The translations under genes were made by a program, and so were the position numbers. 64,000 nucleotides of DNA, taken from assembly GCA_028622995.1 (NCBI GenBank), contig JAJQJQ010000060.1, positions 620,001 through 684,000 of the forward strand. Direction: 5' to 3'. Origin of the DNA: Panagrolaimus kolymaensis. Taxonomy: Eukaryota > Nematoda > Chromadorea > Rhabditida > Panagrolaimidae. Under the pieces are notes generated by a model. The model was not told where the DNA came from and searched no databases. It saw nothing but the letters and a program-made list of their open reading frames with translations. This document shows, in pieces, positions 12,292-23,240 of the stretch (within the stretch, counting starts at the first letter, position 1; each line of letters begins with the position of its first letter).

Positions 12292-15200
12292 ATGAATTCA
12301 AATTCAACGACGATGCATGGTTCATTAAAAAATGGTTTAATTAATCAATCTTCAACTCCTTCATCATCGACGGCATCGATATCATCAGCATGTCCATCAA
12401 CGGCATCATTGCCAGGAATGTTGCCTACAGCAACTGGTGCCGCAGGTAATAACGGAGCTGCAGCAGGAAAATATGTTAGCTTTCCATCAAGAAAAAGCTC
12501 CAAGGCTTTATCACATTTGGGTAAGTCAATAAAAAAAATGGATAAAACTGAGTTGGGGTTTACAAAAAATTTATTCATCCTTAAATTTTGTCACAAACAA
12601 TTTACTTCTGTAATTCCATCGTTCTTGAAAAAGAAAAAAATATCTTTGGAACCAAAATCATAAGCTATACCATCCAAAAAATTTCTTTTGAAGCTCTAAA
12701 TATCCTTAGCTTTTGTCAAACCCGAAAAATTTATCTCAATAGTTAGTTAAAAATATCTCAAAAATTTTTTTTGTCTTTTTTCTAAATTTTTGACTCACCT
12801 CAATTAATTTGCTAAAAAAAACTAACATGCGAACACCTTCTCTTCCTCTCCAAAAAAATATGCTTGTGGTTTCACAACTGCAACTGTATTAATTTCAAAT
12901 ATATGTATTTCAACACTTTAAACACGCCAATTTTCTCATTTCAATATTTTTACTCTTTTCATCTTCCATAAAAAAGCAAGCTCCCCTTCATTTTATTCCA
13001 AAAAAGCAAAAAACAAAAAAAGAAATGAAACCAAATGAGAGAAGAAAAAATGCATCATTAAAAAAAATAAGGCTAAACACATACACATGCATGCAAAAAA
13101 AAGTTAAGTGACCACCAACCAACTAAGCAACAACTAACTAAAAAATTTGCAAATAAAAAATAGAGGGAGAAAAAAAAGCAAACGCAAAAAAAAAAAAAAT
13201 AAGCGCAACACCATTTATATTTTTCGTTTCCCATGCTTCCTGGCTTCGTGGAAGCAAAACAAAAAAAAGTAAAACGTAAAACTCTTGCCTTTTTTAGTTT
13301 TAGTTTTTTACAAACTTTTTTTTCATATTTTAGTAGCTTTTAGTTAGGCTAATTTATTTATTCATTATTTTTATTTTAATATATTCAAAAAACAACGACA
13401 AACTAGTAGTAGCTTTTTTTAAAAAACTCGGTAGAATATATTCATTCCCCTTTTTTTTTCTAAACTTTCTAACTTTCATTTTTTTAGATGGATTAACAAT
13501 GGCAACAAAAACTCGCTCAAAATCATTACCAACTTCAATCGAGTTAAAAGAAAAGCTTGAACCTGCAACAAGATTTGCATTTGCGGATTTATTGGTAACT
13601 GTATTAAGATTGGATTTTATTAAACCTGATGATGAAAAATCTAAGTAAGTTTACTTTTCTTTTTTTAGAGAAGATGAAAGTGCCAAGATACAAACTCCAA
13701 AACTTTTTTGGTAGTCTTTATCTTTCTTGTTTATTTTTTCGTCTCTGCTAGCTAAAATCCTGCTTCTTCGTGTACCTCAACTTCCAACTTTCATCCATTA
13801 ATAACTAACTAATTCCATTTATTTTTTTCAGAAAATTTCCACATGATGCTCTTGAACTTGTTATTCGATATTGTGATCTTCCAGCTAAAACAAATAATTC
13901 TCTTCGACTTCATATGTCTGGTGAAGGATTGACGGATGATATAGCATCATTAATAATGGTAATCAAAAAAGATCCATATATTCAAGGTCATGGTTGTATA
14001 ATGTTAATGGGTTCAATGCTGATGATGATCATAGAACATGGAAATTATGATAGCCGATATCGTGTACTTTTAAGACATATCTCTGCTTTACTTGGTGTAT
14101 TATGGGATGATTTTGAAGATATTGAAGATACTTTAACTGATTTTATTATTAGTGAGCAATATGTTGAAAGCGAGTAAGTAGCGTTTTTCGTTGTTTTGCC
14201 ATCTTTGGAAAAAACTTTGATCCAAGATTAATGATAAGTTTCTATAGTTTGAGTCAGCAACAACATGAAAAAGTAGAAGGGTTGGTTTAAAATCGATGTT
14301 ATGTTAGTGGTTGTATTAGCTAGTTCGCTTTTAAAGCTTTAGTCGGTACTCGTAAATATAGCCTTATTGTTGTTTGTTTTATAAAGGTTTCATTATTTGT
14401 GGTTGTTGTATCACAAAACTTTGATATTGTAGCGTATTATGAACTTGTTTGAAGACCTTTTATAACTTTGATTTTTTTTTAGCGAAACCAAACTTCAAAA
14501 AGAAAAAGCAGCCAAAATGAAGAAATACAAACGATATGCAATGATTGGAGCTGCTGGAGGCCTTGGTGGTGTCATTATTGGTTTGTTTCTACCTACAATA
14601 ATTTAAAGTTCATCAGTAATTCATTCATTTTCAGGATTAACAGGTGGACTAGCTGCTCCATTAGTTGCTGCAGGAGCTGGAGTAGTTATTGGGACTGGTG
14701 CTGCTGCTGGTATTGCAACTACCGCTGGTGCTGCTGTTCTTGGTTCAGCCTTTGGCGTAGCTGGTGCTGGATTAGCTGGTTATAAAATGAATAAACGTGT
14801 TGGAGCCATCGAAGAATTTACTGTTGAAACATTATCGGATGAAAATAGCTTACATGTTGTTCTAACTGTCAGTGGATGGATTGATGATGTGAGTGTTTTT
14901 CCTGAACGGTTATACTTGTAAAATATTAGAACTTCCAAAAAGCCACTAATTTGCTGGTCAAAATCACAAAAGTTTGAGAAAATGATAACCTTCAACTTGT
15001 TAAATGGGATAACTGTTTTCATCTTTCTTATCTTTGTTTATTTTTCAGATGTCAGAAAATTCATTTCAACATCAATGGAGACATTTATGGATGTCAAAAG
15101 AACAATATACTCTTCGGTATGAATCAAAATATTTATTAGAATTAGGTAAAGCTATCGATTATCTTATGTCTTTCGCTGTTAGTTATGCAATTCAACATAC

Positions 15201-15893
15201 TCTTATGGAAACAGCTCTCGCTGGATTGGTTTCTGCCATTGCATGGCCTGTTGCACTTTTATCCTGTTCAAGTGTTTTGGATAATCCATGGAATGTTTGT
15301 GTTTCACGTGCCACTGAAGTTGGTGAACATTTAGCTGATATTCTTCTTGCAAGACATCATGGAAAACGTCCCATTACTCTTATTGGTTTCTCACTTGGTG
15401 CTCGAGTTATTTATCATTGTTTACTAGCTATGAGTAAACGATCTGATTGTATGGGAATTATTGAAGATGTCGTACTCCTTGGTGCTCCTGTATCTGCTTC
15501 AGCTAAACAATGGGAACAAATGTGTACTGTGGTTGGTGGAAGAGTGATTAATGGATATTGTAGTACTGATTGGTTGTTAAGGTAAGTTCTTAATTAACCC
15601 ATCTTTTTCTCTTTCATATTTCCACTTTTAGATTTATCTATCGAACCATGAGCGTTCAATTTACCATCGCTGGAACAGGGCCAGTTCAAAGCAAGACAGA
15701 AAAGAAAATTGTAAACTTCAATCTCTCTCACATTATCAAAGGTCACATGGATTATTCAAGAAAGTTGACAGAAGTGCTCGAAGCTGTTGGTATTAAAGTT
15801 ACTCCACGTTCAAAAGAATCAAATGAAGATCTTCAAAAGCTTGATGAAGAAGAACAAAAGCAAGAAGAAAGTGAAACATCTCATAATTCTTAA
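12292..15893 (+). CDS. TMCO4-like protein (DUF726 family, alpha/beta-hydrolase fold)
   Basis: Seven exons (12292-12520, 13488-13644, 13832-14173, 14483-14580, 14635-14888, 15049-15581, 15632-15893) sum to 1875 bp and encode 624 residues. The first ~75 residues are Ser/Thr/Ala-rich and look disordered. A helical region follows (RFAFADLLVTVL). Residues ~275-335 hold a long Gly/Ala-rich hydrophobic stretch (GAAGGLGGVIIGLTGGLAAP), the membrane segment typical of TMCO4. The C-terminal half carries LTVSGWIDD, a nucleophile-elbow-like GFSLGARV and VLLGAPVSAS, as in DUF726 proteins with a lipase-like fold. The tail is acidic and Gln-rich (EEEQKQEESE). Human TMCO4 is 634 residues, so length agrees. 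The start is the first ATG of the long exon. The biochemical activity of the family is poorly known, so no reaction is assigned. Confidence 0.92.
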
Positions 15894-16251
15894 ACTTTGT
15901 AGATTGTAAACTAAAATATTTGTGTTATTTGTATGTATGTAATTTATTAAAAGTTTTATCCTTATTTAACTGTGATATTTTTATTTTCCGGTGTTTGTGC
16001 AATCATTAGTTTTACTTGTTTTTAGTATCATTTTTGTTGTTTGTACATTAAGTAAAAGTCAACTAAATTATATGAAATCACAAAACCCGCCAGATCAATG
16101 TCTGCTTCCAACACAACATAAATGTCTATAAACAACTTTTATTAAAACATTTTGATAACAACAAAATCAAATGATTTGTAAAAATGAAACAAAATCAAGA
16201 ACAACAAAAAACAGTTAATATAACAACAATAGAAAAAGAGAGCATCAAAAT

Positions 16252-16940
16252 TTAGATGTCAAAAAAACTATGAAAGATTTCATTTTCACCAATTTCAACA
16301 GCATTGCAGTACAAATGACCATCTCTGTTTGAAACATACATTCCATTATTGCCTTTTAATGAAAAAGCGTTGCCATCATGATGAATCAATTCAAAAATTT
16401 CCCACATATTCGGAAGATCACGATTACAGTACATTTTGCTTTTACCATTTTCAGAAGAGACATATTTTCCCATCGATTTTAAAGCAATTTTTGAATGACC
16501 AAATTGTTCCATAATAAAGAATTCATGAGCAAGTGCAACGTGTCGATCACATCTCATTGGAACGATGGAATAGAATTCACTGCTGACGATCTTGCCATTG
16601 CTTGCTTTGAAGTAAAACCGCTTCTGGTAAAGTTGATTTTGTTCGGACGCTTGAATCTAAAAAATGAATATTATGCAAGAAGTTTCAACAACATCAACGA
16701 TACATTTTTAGATTGAACTTTAAGGGTTTTTTCCAAATCAGCGAGTTTTTCTTCCATGCTTTTTTGATATACGATTTGTTCATTTTTGAGATCAACAAGC
16801 TGTTGTTCCATTTCGGCGACCTATAAAACAAGTTTTAGCTTTGCTCCAAAATCAGAAAAAAAACAAACCTTTTCTTTCCATTCAGCAGTTTTATCCTTCT
16901 TCGCTTTCTTACGTTCTGAGTTCAATGAAAAAAATTCCAT
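16252..16940 (-). CDS. Coiled-coil plus fascin-like beta-trefoil protein, copy 1
   Basis: Three exons (16869-16940, 16719-16820, 16252-16656) give 192 residues. Residues 1-58 are charged and heptad-like (MEQQLVDLKNEQ, MEEKLADLEK), a likely coiled coil. The remaining ~134 residues resemble one fascin-type beta-trefoil unit: FYFKASNGKIVSS, FIMEQFGHSKIALKS, GKYVSSENG, FELIHHDGNAFSLKG and MYVSNRDGHLYCN. Fascin-type trefoils often bind actin or other partners; the target here is unknown. The ATG at 16940 is preceded by TTTTTCAG and ATAAAG, which could be a trans-splicing acceptor. Copies of the same family lie at 17726, 18151 and 35301. No stop or frameshift interrupts this copy, so it is the best candidate for a working member. 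Confidence 0.72.
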
Positions 16941-17725
16941 CTTTATCTGAAAAACACTTGATGAGTGAAAGAAGAACTACATACAATAATACTTCGGCAG
17001 TATAAAAACTCACAAACATAACACGGATAACATATTCTCGATATACAATAAGTGATTTCAATAATTGCGTAATAAATAAACAAAAGTAAAGATGTTTGAT
17101 TCAAAAAACAGAAAACAAAAGAAACGCAAAAAAAGACGTTTCTTTTTTGTTTTTTTTTCGAAGGCTCAGAAAAATCCCAAAAATGTCAAAGCACGAAATG
17201 AGCATACTGTAGTCTGCTTTGCGTTGTTTGTGAACAAAATTTATGGGAAAGTTGAAGTTGGATTTTTCAATGATTTTGGAGAAAAGCTTTACTTTCAATA
17301 TTTTAACAAATGAATCAAAAAATTTAGAATTATGTTATTCGTATTTATTTTTTCACAAGTAATACACGAAGATGAAAATGCATGAGAGTTAAAAAAAAAT
17401 GGTGGTTTCCTTCAAACTACGTGTTTTCAAACAGCAAATTTTATCAAACGTTTTACGGCAAAAGTAAGACAAAATATCAAAAAAGATTTGTGTTATTCAA
17501 GTTTTTGCTTATATTTTTTTTTTGCATAAAGTAAACGATTTTGTGGAAATGATTACTGCTACATTACTATATTTACAAAATTAAATGAAAGCATGTTTAT
17601 TTACAATATATGTGTTTATAAAAATATTTTATAAAAGCTTTATATAACTGTAAAATTAAACAGTTTGTAAAAATGCTACAAAATATTGTCAAAATAACAA
17701 GAATGGAAAAAGAGAGCATTAAAAT

Positions 17726-17868
17726 TTAGATGTCATAATAATGATGAAAGATTTCAGCTGCATCACAATACAAACGACCATCTTTGCTTGAAACGAATTT
17801 TCTATTGTTTCTTTTCATTGAAAAACCATTTCGAACATGATGGGTCAATTCAAAAAGTTTCCACATAT
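17726..17868 (-). pseudogene. Fragment of the fascin-like family (last exon only)
   Basis: The minus strand reads WKLFELTHHV, GFSMKRNNRKFVSS, DGRLYCDAAEI and HHYYDI followed by a stop. This matches the last ~46 residues of the copy ending at 16252, including its DI-stop ending. The match stops abruptly near 17868, where the sequence changes to one shared with 35022 onward. The 3' flank (AGAGAGCAT, AAAATTTAGATGTCA) is also shared with copy 1, so this is a broken duplicate rather than an independent exon. Confidence 0.75.
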
Positions 17869-17870
17869 TA

Positions 17871-18150
17871 GCTAATGTGGAAAACAAAAAGATCGGTCAA
17901 AATGGGTGGTTTCAAAACAAAAAGCAAAATGAGCAACAGAAAATGGTTCTAACAACAAAAAAAACCTTTGCTAACAACGAAAAAGAGCAAAGAGTATCAG
18001 CAATCTTTCACTAGAGTTAATAAACAGCAAATTTCAAGAAAAATATTTATACAAAGTAAAATGAAAGACTACATGCACATAAACAGAAAGGCTATAAAAA
18101 ACAACAAGACAAAAGACAATATTACAAAGACAAAAAAAAGAATACAGAAA
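17871..18150. repeat. Segmental duplication, copy A (partner at 35022-35300)
   Basis: The stretch from GCTAATGTG through the 3' flank of the fascin-like gene ending at 18151 is recognisably related to 35022-35300. Shared blocks include AAAAGATCG, ATGGTT...AACAAAAAAACC, TAAACA(G/A)CAAATTTCA and AACAACAAGACAAAAGACAA. Both copies run directly into the 3' end of a fascin-like gene, so flank and gene were duplicated together. Confidence 0.7.
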
Positions 18151-19691
18151 TTAGCCGAGGAAAATATAAAAAGTTTCGGTTTCACAAATGTCAGAGGCAT
18201 CACAGTATACATTACCATTTTTGTTTGAAACATATTTACCAAAGTTTCCTTTCAATGAGAAAGCATAACCACCATGATAAATAATTTCGAAGCGTTGCCA
18301 AATACCAGCGATATCGGAATTACATTTCAATGATTCTGTTCCATTTTCATAAGAAACATACTTTCCATCTGATTTTAAAGCAACTTGTGAAGCACCAAAT
18401 TGTTCAATAACAAAGATTTCATTTGAACAAGCATTCTTTTGGCCAAAGCGTATTAAACGATTTCCATTTTCCCAACTGAGAAAATATCCATCATGAGCAC
18501 GAATGTGAAGCGATTTCTGGTAAAATTGACTGAGTTCGAATGCTTGAATCTAAAATATTGTTTTGACATAAAGTTCTATCGATTAAGGAAAAAAGCATAC
18601 CTTTTTTGATTTCTTATCAACAGTAATTTTCATTTCAGAATTCTTTTGACTTGCTTCACGGAGTTTTTGTTGCATTTCGAAATCCTAAAAATGGCAATAA
18701 GATTATGCTTAAAGTTATCGAATAATCAACCTTTGACTTCAATCCAGCATTTTCACTAGTCTGTCGATCAATTTCAGCATTCATTGCTGCTTTCAATTCT
18801 TCAGTATGATGAGATTTTCGTTCAGCCTCAAGAACCTAAAAAATAACCCGTTAATATGTTTATAAAGCTATTCCAAAGCTTACTATTGATTTCAATTCGC
18901 TGTTTTCATCCTTTACTCGGTCGTTTTCAGCAACTATTGCAGCATATTCACCTTTCAATTCGTCTTGGTCCAGCTTCAAGTGTTCGTATTTAGCAGTCAA
19001 TGTTACAAGGTCACTTTTCAAGTCGTTGTCGTAAATTTTCACTCGACCATATACAGCTTTCATTTTTGCAATCACTTCTTCACCATCACGAGCTTTTTGT
19101 TCCATTTCTTGAATCTAAAAATGCCTTTTAGCTTGTGTTGAAAGTGCTTAAAAAGCCTTACCTTCGATTTCAACTTTCTATTTTCACTCTTGACTCGATA
19201 ATATTCAGATGCAAATGAATCACGATCACTATTAGCTGTTTCTTCTTTTCCAGATTCGTAGAGATATGTAGCTGTACAAATTTTTACTGGACCAATTCTT
19301 GGAGATGGTTTTGATTAAATTGAAGGTCGGGAATTTCCAGGTTGATCAGCATTTTGAACAGAGATCTTAAGTTGAGATGATGCTGTTAAATTTACAGCAG
19401 TGACCAATACGTATGAACTTTTAAAATTAAATTCATTTGTTATGTATGTGTTTACGATGTTGTATTCGTACATGGGAACAATTCTTACAGGAGTATAGCA
19501 CATTTCAACAGTGAAAGCGTGTGGGACGTTGTAAAACAAGCGCTTGATTGATTGTTTCATGATTTGAACCTACAAAAAGTAACAATAAAAAAACTTCAAA
19601 AAACGACCAAACAACATACCGTGTTATTTCGTTCAACATTGAGTCCGCGAGATCTTCCATTAAAGTGGATTTGTATTCTAATTTTAGCCAT
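18151..19691 (-). CDS. Coiled-coil plus fascin-like protein, copy 2, with one in-frame TAA
   Basis: Six exons (19620-19691, 19162-19569, 18884-19114, 18731-18835, 18601-18684, 18151-18549) keep one frame for 433 codons, interrupted only by TAA at 19315-19317. Before the stop lies an N-terminal domain of 108 residues starting MAKIRIQIHFNG. After it come heptad-rich exons (VKSENRKLKSK, MEQKARDGEEVIAKM, LKLDQDELKGEYAAI, LEAERKSHHTEEL, MQQKLREASQKN), then a fascin-like trefoil: YFLSWENG, VALKSDGKYVSYENG, IWQRFEIIYHGGYAFSLKG and GKYVSNKNGNVYCD. All splice sites after the stop look intact, so the nonsense change may be recent, or the downstream part may be expressed from another start. Copy 1 lacks the N-terminal domain. 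Whether the full protein is made is unknown. Confidence 0.65.
19315..19691 (-). CDS. N-terminal domain of copy 2 as a free-standing 108-residue product
   Basis: Translated alone, exons 19620-19691 and 19315-19569 give 108 residues ending RPSI. The ATG at 19691 opens MAKIRIQIHF and the intron has good GTATGT and TTTTTGTAG signals. The composition suggests alternating beta strands (AFTVEMCY, SSYVLVTAVNLTASSQLKI) with no signal peptide or membrane segment. I do not recognise the family. It could be a truncated product of the interrupted gene or a real separate gene whose 3' UTR runs into the coiled-coil exons. Confidence 0.5.
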
Positions 19692-19790
19692 TGGTCAACT
19701 GAACAAAAAAATGTGTCAAAGAAAGGAAATGAACAAACAATGACAAAAAAAAAGCATTCATCATCCTTTTGGCGAAATACAAGAGCATTG

Positions 19791-19811
19791 GGGCCCACCT
19801 TCGGTGGTCCC
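19791..19811. repeat. GC-rich hairpin
   Basis: GGGCCCACC, loop TTC, then GGTGGTCCC, in an otherwise AT-rich stretch. It resembles the short GC-rich hairpins that precede Helitron 3' ends, but no CTRR terminus sits at the right distance, so it is recorded only as a hairpin. Confidence 0.4.
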
Positions 19812-20203
19812 TCACAACTTTTTTATTAACAAACATAAACACTTTTCGAATAAGAAACATAACACTTTTCATTGACAAAAATAACGTTATGGAATTCTTT
19901 TGTTTTAGAAAAGGATGAAAAAAAGGAGATGGTTAAGAAATAATATTTTATGATTAATTTGGTGTGAGTAGTAAAGAAGATGGGGATTTCTTATGGTAAA
20001 CGTGTGACTGTGACAGAAACTGGGCCTAAACACACGATTTTTTAGACAAACGTTTTAAAACGCGCAAACATGAAATTTCATATGAGGCGCAAATTTTAAC
20101 CACCCTTTTAATCTAATTCAGTTTAATTTCACATGTTTGAAATCAACATTTTAAAATACCTTTACATATAAACATTTCATTCCATTTCAATACTAAAGTC
20201 ACA

Positions 20204-20452
20204 CTACTTAAAATAATTCTTCGGGTGGCTTACATCAAATTTAAATACCTTTCTAGGGGGGCTTCGCCCCCAACGCAAGCGTAACTTCTCATCAATTACT
20301 TCAGCGAGTTCCGATTTGCGCCTTCTGGCTCCACTTTCATGTTTATCCTTTCTGCTTCCAAGCATATTCCTTCGTACAATTACTCCTTTTTCGAAATTAA
20401 TAATGGGCCCTACGGGCCCCATCCCATCCATTTTCATTGCTTCCATTATCAA
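20204..20452 (-). CDS. Hypothetical small basic protein (uncertain)
   Basis: An open frame of about 80 residues starts at ATGGAAGCA. It contains a basic stretch (RRNMLGSRKDKHESGARRRK) and ends KVFKFDVSHPKNYFK. Two GC-rich palindromic hairpins (20256-20271 and 20405-20419) lie inside it. Base use is GC-richer than the flanks and like that of the neighbouring frame at 20669-20989, so both may belong to one transposed segment. No family recognised and no splice evidence. Confidence 0.25.
   Translation of the reverse strand: MIMEAMKMDGMGPVGPIINFEKGVIVRRNMLGSRKDKHESGARRRKSELAEVIDEKLRLRWGRSPPRKVFKFDVSHPKNYFK
20254..20419. repeat. Pair of GC-rich hairpins
   Basis: GGGGGCTTCGCCCCC at about 20257-20271 follows a CTAG at 20253-20256. 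GGGCCCTACGGGCCC lies at 20405-20419. Both stand out from the AT background and resemble Helitron terminal hairpins. On the minus strand the CTAG is followed by A rather than the T expected of a Helitron end. Confidence 0.4.
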
Positions 20453-20668
20453 TTATTGTATTTCCAAAATCACATTTTTATAAATCCGGGAACATTTTGA
20501 TTTTTCGGTCTCGCATTTCATTATTCTGATATGCGTCACCATCCTTTTGAAGCCCATTTTCATTACTCTATTTTCGTGTCCACCTACTTCCACACATTCT
20601 TAGTTGCAATAAAATTTTCTTAAATTTCCCAAACATCTTGAAATAACACTATAACACTTTATTACACC

Positions 20669-20989
20669 TCACTTCAAAAAATTATTTAAATCGAGCATTT
20701 CTTTAAACACCCTCCGGCAAACCATTTCATCATGCCCAATTACTTCTTCAACCATAACCGCTCTCATTCTTACCAAATTACAGTAAAACATCTCGAAAAG
20801 AAAATTAACGTTTCCAAAAAATCCCACGCTTCTTCCTTTCATCAAACACAAAGAGAAACATTCGTGTCGAGAAATTTTTCGATTATGAAAATTTAAAACG
20901 CATGTCCTGAATCGGCCATCTCGATTCCGAAGAATGAAATTCACATATTCGGAATCAGCGTAAAAAACTGCATATGACGTGCTAGACAC
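20669..20989 (-). CDS. Hypothetical protein of a locally duplicated family
   Basis: An open frame of 106 codons ends at 20669. In this frame a TGA lies just before the GTG at 20989, so a true start is unclear: either an acceptor near CTAG|CACG or the internal Met of LCLMKGRSVGFFGNV. The C-terminal ~55 residues (FFGNVNFLFEMFYCNLVRMR, AVMVEEVIGHDEMVCRRVFK) are matched on the opposite strand at 21092-21259 (FLGNVKFLFDLIYCSLIRLR). Conservation at the protein level between two inverted copies argues that this was a real coding sequence. No known domain is recognised. Confidence 0.4.
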   Translation of the reverse strand: MSSTSYAVFYADSEYVNFILRNRDGRFRTCVLNFHNRKISRHECFSLCLMKGRSVGFFGNVNFLFEMFYCNLVRMRAVMVEEVIGHDEMVCRRVFKEMLDLNNFLK

Positions 20990-21004
20990 ATTTCAATTTG
21001 CTAG

Positions 21005-21090
21005 GGGACACCACATTGACAGACAAACAAACAGACAGACATACATTCTCACTTTACATAGGTAGATGGCTAATTTATAAAAAGGCTGCG
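21005..21090. promoter_or_regulatory. Spacer between inverted ORF copies with GACA repeat and TATA-like sites
   Basis: Between the two inverted copies lies a (GACA/AACA)n tract at about 21017-21042, then ACATTCTCACTTTACATAGG, then a TATAAAAA at about 21077 on the + strand that reads TTTATAAATTAG on the minus strand. The arrangement could act as a two-way start region or be the tail of a retroelement. Neither is proven. Confidence 0.25.
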
Positions 21091-21091
21091 G

Positions 21092-21259
21092 GAAAGCGCG
21101 CGCTTTTTGGGAAACGTGAAGTTTCTTTTTGATTTAATTTACTGTAGTTTGATAAGATTGAGAGCGGTTATGGTTGATATAATAATGAAGAATGACATTG
21201 TTTGCCGGAGGTTGTTTAAAGAACAGCGCTGTTTGGTAGATTTTTTGAAAGAGATTTAA
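21092..21259 (+). pseudogene. Inverted truncated copy of the 20669-20989 ORF
   Basis: The + strand reads FLGNVKFLFDLIYCSLIRLR, AVMVDIIMKNDIVCRRLFKE and LVDFLKEI then TAA. It aligns with the C-terminal part of the minus-strand ORF 100 bp to its left. No upstream exon or ATG was found, so it looks truncated. Confidence 0.5.
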
Positions 21260-21744
21260 AGTGAAATAGTGTAATCTGATGTAGTTTGAGTAAACTTATA
21301 AAATTATAAATAGTAAAGATCTTTGTGGAAATAAGTAAAGTTGATAATCGAGCAATGAAGATCGGCATCGAAAGGGTGATAACGAAGCACTCACAGAAAA
21401 AACGTCCAATACTTTTTCGGAATTTGATGGACCCGTTTTTTTTCGACTTTGATAGTTGTTTTCGGCTTTTGGGCTATACATATTGTCATCTTTTGATGGA
21501 CAAGACATAATATGTATTTTATTATACAAAGGTGTCAATAAAGTGAGACGAAATTTTTTCTTTGGTTCTCTAGCACGCAATTTCGATTCATCGTTTCTTC
21601 ATTTTAACGTATTTTTAAAGGTTCAAGCTTTGGTTGCTTCATCAGCCCAACTTTCTTTCATTCCACTACCATTTAAAAAATTATATCATTTTTTGATTTA
21701 CAGTTTTTCTTTTGTGTTTTACTTCTTCTCTTTTTATAATAATA

Positions 21745-21772
21745 CTAGGCAAGAAGCGGCGCTCCGAGCCGC
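21745..21772 (-). mobile_element. Helitron-type 3' end (hairpin + CTAG) on the minus strand
   Basis: Read on the minus strand, a GC hairpin (GCGGC stem, 7-nt loop, GCCGC, 21756-21772) is followed after 7 nt by CTAG and then host T. This is the canonical Helitron 3' structure: a hairpin shortly before CTRR, with insertion between A and T. The terminus matches the one at 25364 in layout and in the shared CTAG|TAT ending. The RPA-like gene lies directly upstream in the same orientation. The matching 5' TC end was not identified. Confidence 0.6.
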
Positions 21773-21854
21773 AATTTCAGTTTTACAATTTCAAATATTA
21801 TTATAAATTTATTATATTAATACAATTAAATTATTGAAATCAAAATATTAAATT

Positions 21855-22824
21855 TCATTTATTTCTTTTGAGTACTTTTTCCATCCAAAGTATTCTTTTG
21901 AGGATTTTCTTTACCACTTGCCGTTTGTTTTTGTTCTTCTTGAGGATTTTTTTTCCATCACGATGAATTTGTTGTTGAATTTTTTCTGGGATTTTACCTT
22001 GAATTTGTTCTGGAATTTTACGTTGATCTTGTTCTTGAAGTTCAAGTTGAATTTCTTCTTGTCCAATGTTTGAATGATTTTGTTTATCACCATGATGCAT
22101 TGGATCAATTTTTGTGACTTTCTTACACATCATAAAAAAATTAACACCTAAAAAATTAATTTTAATACATCTTTAATGTAAAAAGAACTTACCATCTTTC
22201 AAAATGTTTCCGTATGCAATACATTGATCACCAACTTTAATTTCAGCAAAATTTTGAAGTTCTATTTCAATAACATTATCATTGGAATCAGCAAGCATAA
22301 AAATCCACTTTTCATCATGTTTATGAGGTAGACAATCAACAAATCCACGAAGAGTAACATAGTTCTTGGCATTTGAAAGAAGGTTAAAAATGTTTACTTC
22401 ACCATTAAGAGTTGAAAATAAAACATCAGCGGAAGTATCCTTGCCAGCCAAAAGTTGAACTATTAAATCATCTGCTTTGAAGACATAAGCACTTGAAGAG
22501 CGACGATTATCACCTTTGAGTGCTTTTTTAATTACAATAATATCACCATTACCAATATGAGTATATCCAGCAAGGAAGTCACCAGTAATCTTGAAAGAAA
22601 ATTTCTTTTCAACATTTTCATCATCGACAACGGAACAATTAAAATATTTGAATCGTTTATCATCTTTGGACATACTGATGACACGGCAGATAATATCAAA
22701 TGCACTAAAAAATAATAAAGAAGATAGATATAAAAAAATTAAAAAATACTTACTGATGGCGCATATTTTTTCGAATTTTCATCAAATCAGAGACTTTTGA
22801 CAACTGAATATCATTATGAGACAT
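21855..22824 (-). CDS. RPA/OB-fold single-strand DNA-binding-like protein
   Basis: Three exons (22754-22824, 22193-22704, 21855-22147) sum to 876 bp and encode 291 residues. The pattern VSDLMKIRKNMRHHAFDIIC, FKYFNCSVVDD, FKITGDFLAGYTHIGNGDII, VTLRGFVDCLPH, WIFMLADSNDNVIEIELQNF and IKVGDQCIAYGNILKDG fits one or two OB-fold modules of the replication protein A type. The C-terminal ~97 residues are Gln/Lys-rich repeats (IPEQIQGKIPEKIQ) ending in a basic tail. RPA-like proteins are carried by several Helitron lineages. Here the gene ends about 110 bp before a Helitron-type 3' end in the same orientation, which suggests it is or was Helitron cargo. A host OB-fold protein is the alternative. Start: first ATG of the first exon. 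Confidence 0.65.
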
Positions 22825-23240
22825 AGTAGCAGCAGAAAATGTTTGAGAGATACCAAGTTGCCAGCAAAAAGTTTTTTGAAAGGAAATGATAAATTTTCAA
22901 ATGAACGCTTCTTTTTTTGAAATATTTACTAAAAATAAATCAATAAATTTGCATTTGTTACGGCACTTGCATTTTTTTTATTTTACTTTGATATTATTAT
23001 AATTTGTTTCTTTATAATATTTTTAAAATAATTAGATGAATTTTAATGACTTAATTTTTTCACATATTTAAAAGAAGTTAAAATTTATAGATAGATTTAT
23101 ATTTGATAAAGAAATGCTGTAGCGTGCTGATTTGCTCGAATCTAAAATAAAAAATTGATATCGTAAGATCAACCGCTCATCACCGCTTCATTTTTATGCA
23201 ATGAAAAAGCAAACTTCATTCCTTGCACATGGCTCTACTC

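Noticed and set aside
12345..12578. Minus-strand frame over TMCO4 exon 1
   Set aside because: Antisense of a low-complexity Ser/Ala-rich coding exon.
17092..17313. Overlapping 65-75-codon frames on both strands downstream of a Lys/Phe-rich tract
   Set aside because: Both read the same A/T-rich DNA, no homology to the neighbouring gene copies, and no exon signals.
20253..20271. A third complete Helitron 3' end
   Set aside because: The hairpin directly abuts CTAG and is followed by A, not T, on the minus strand, so it fails the Helitron insertion rule.
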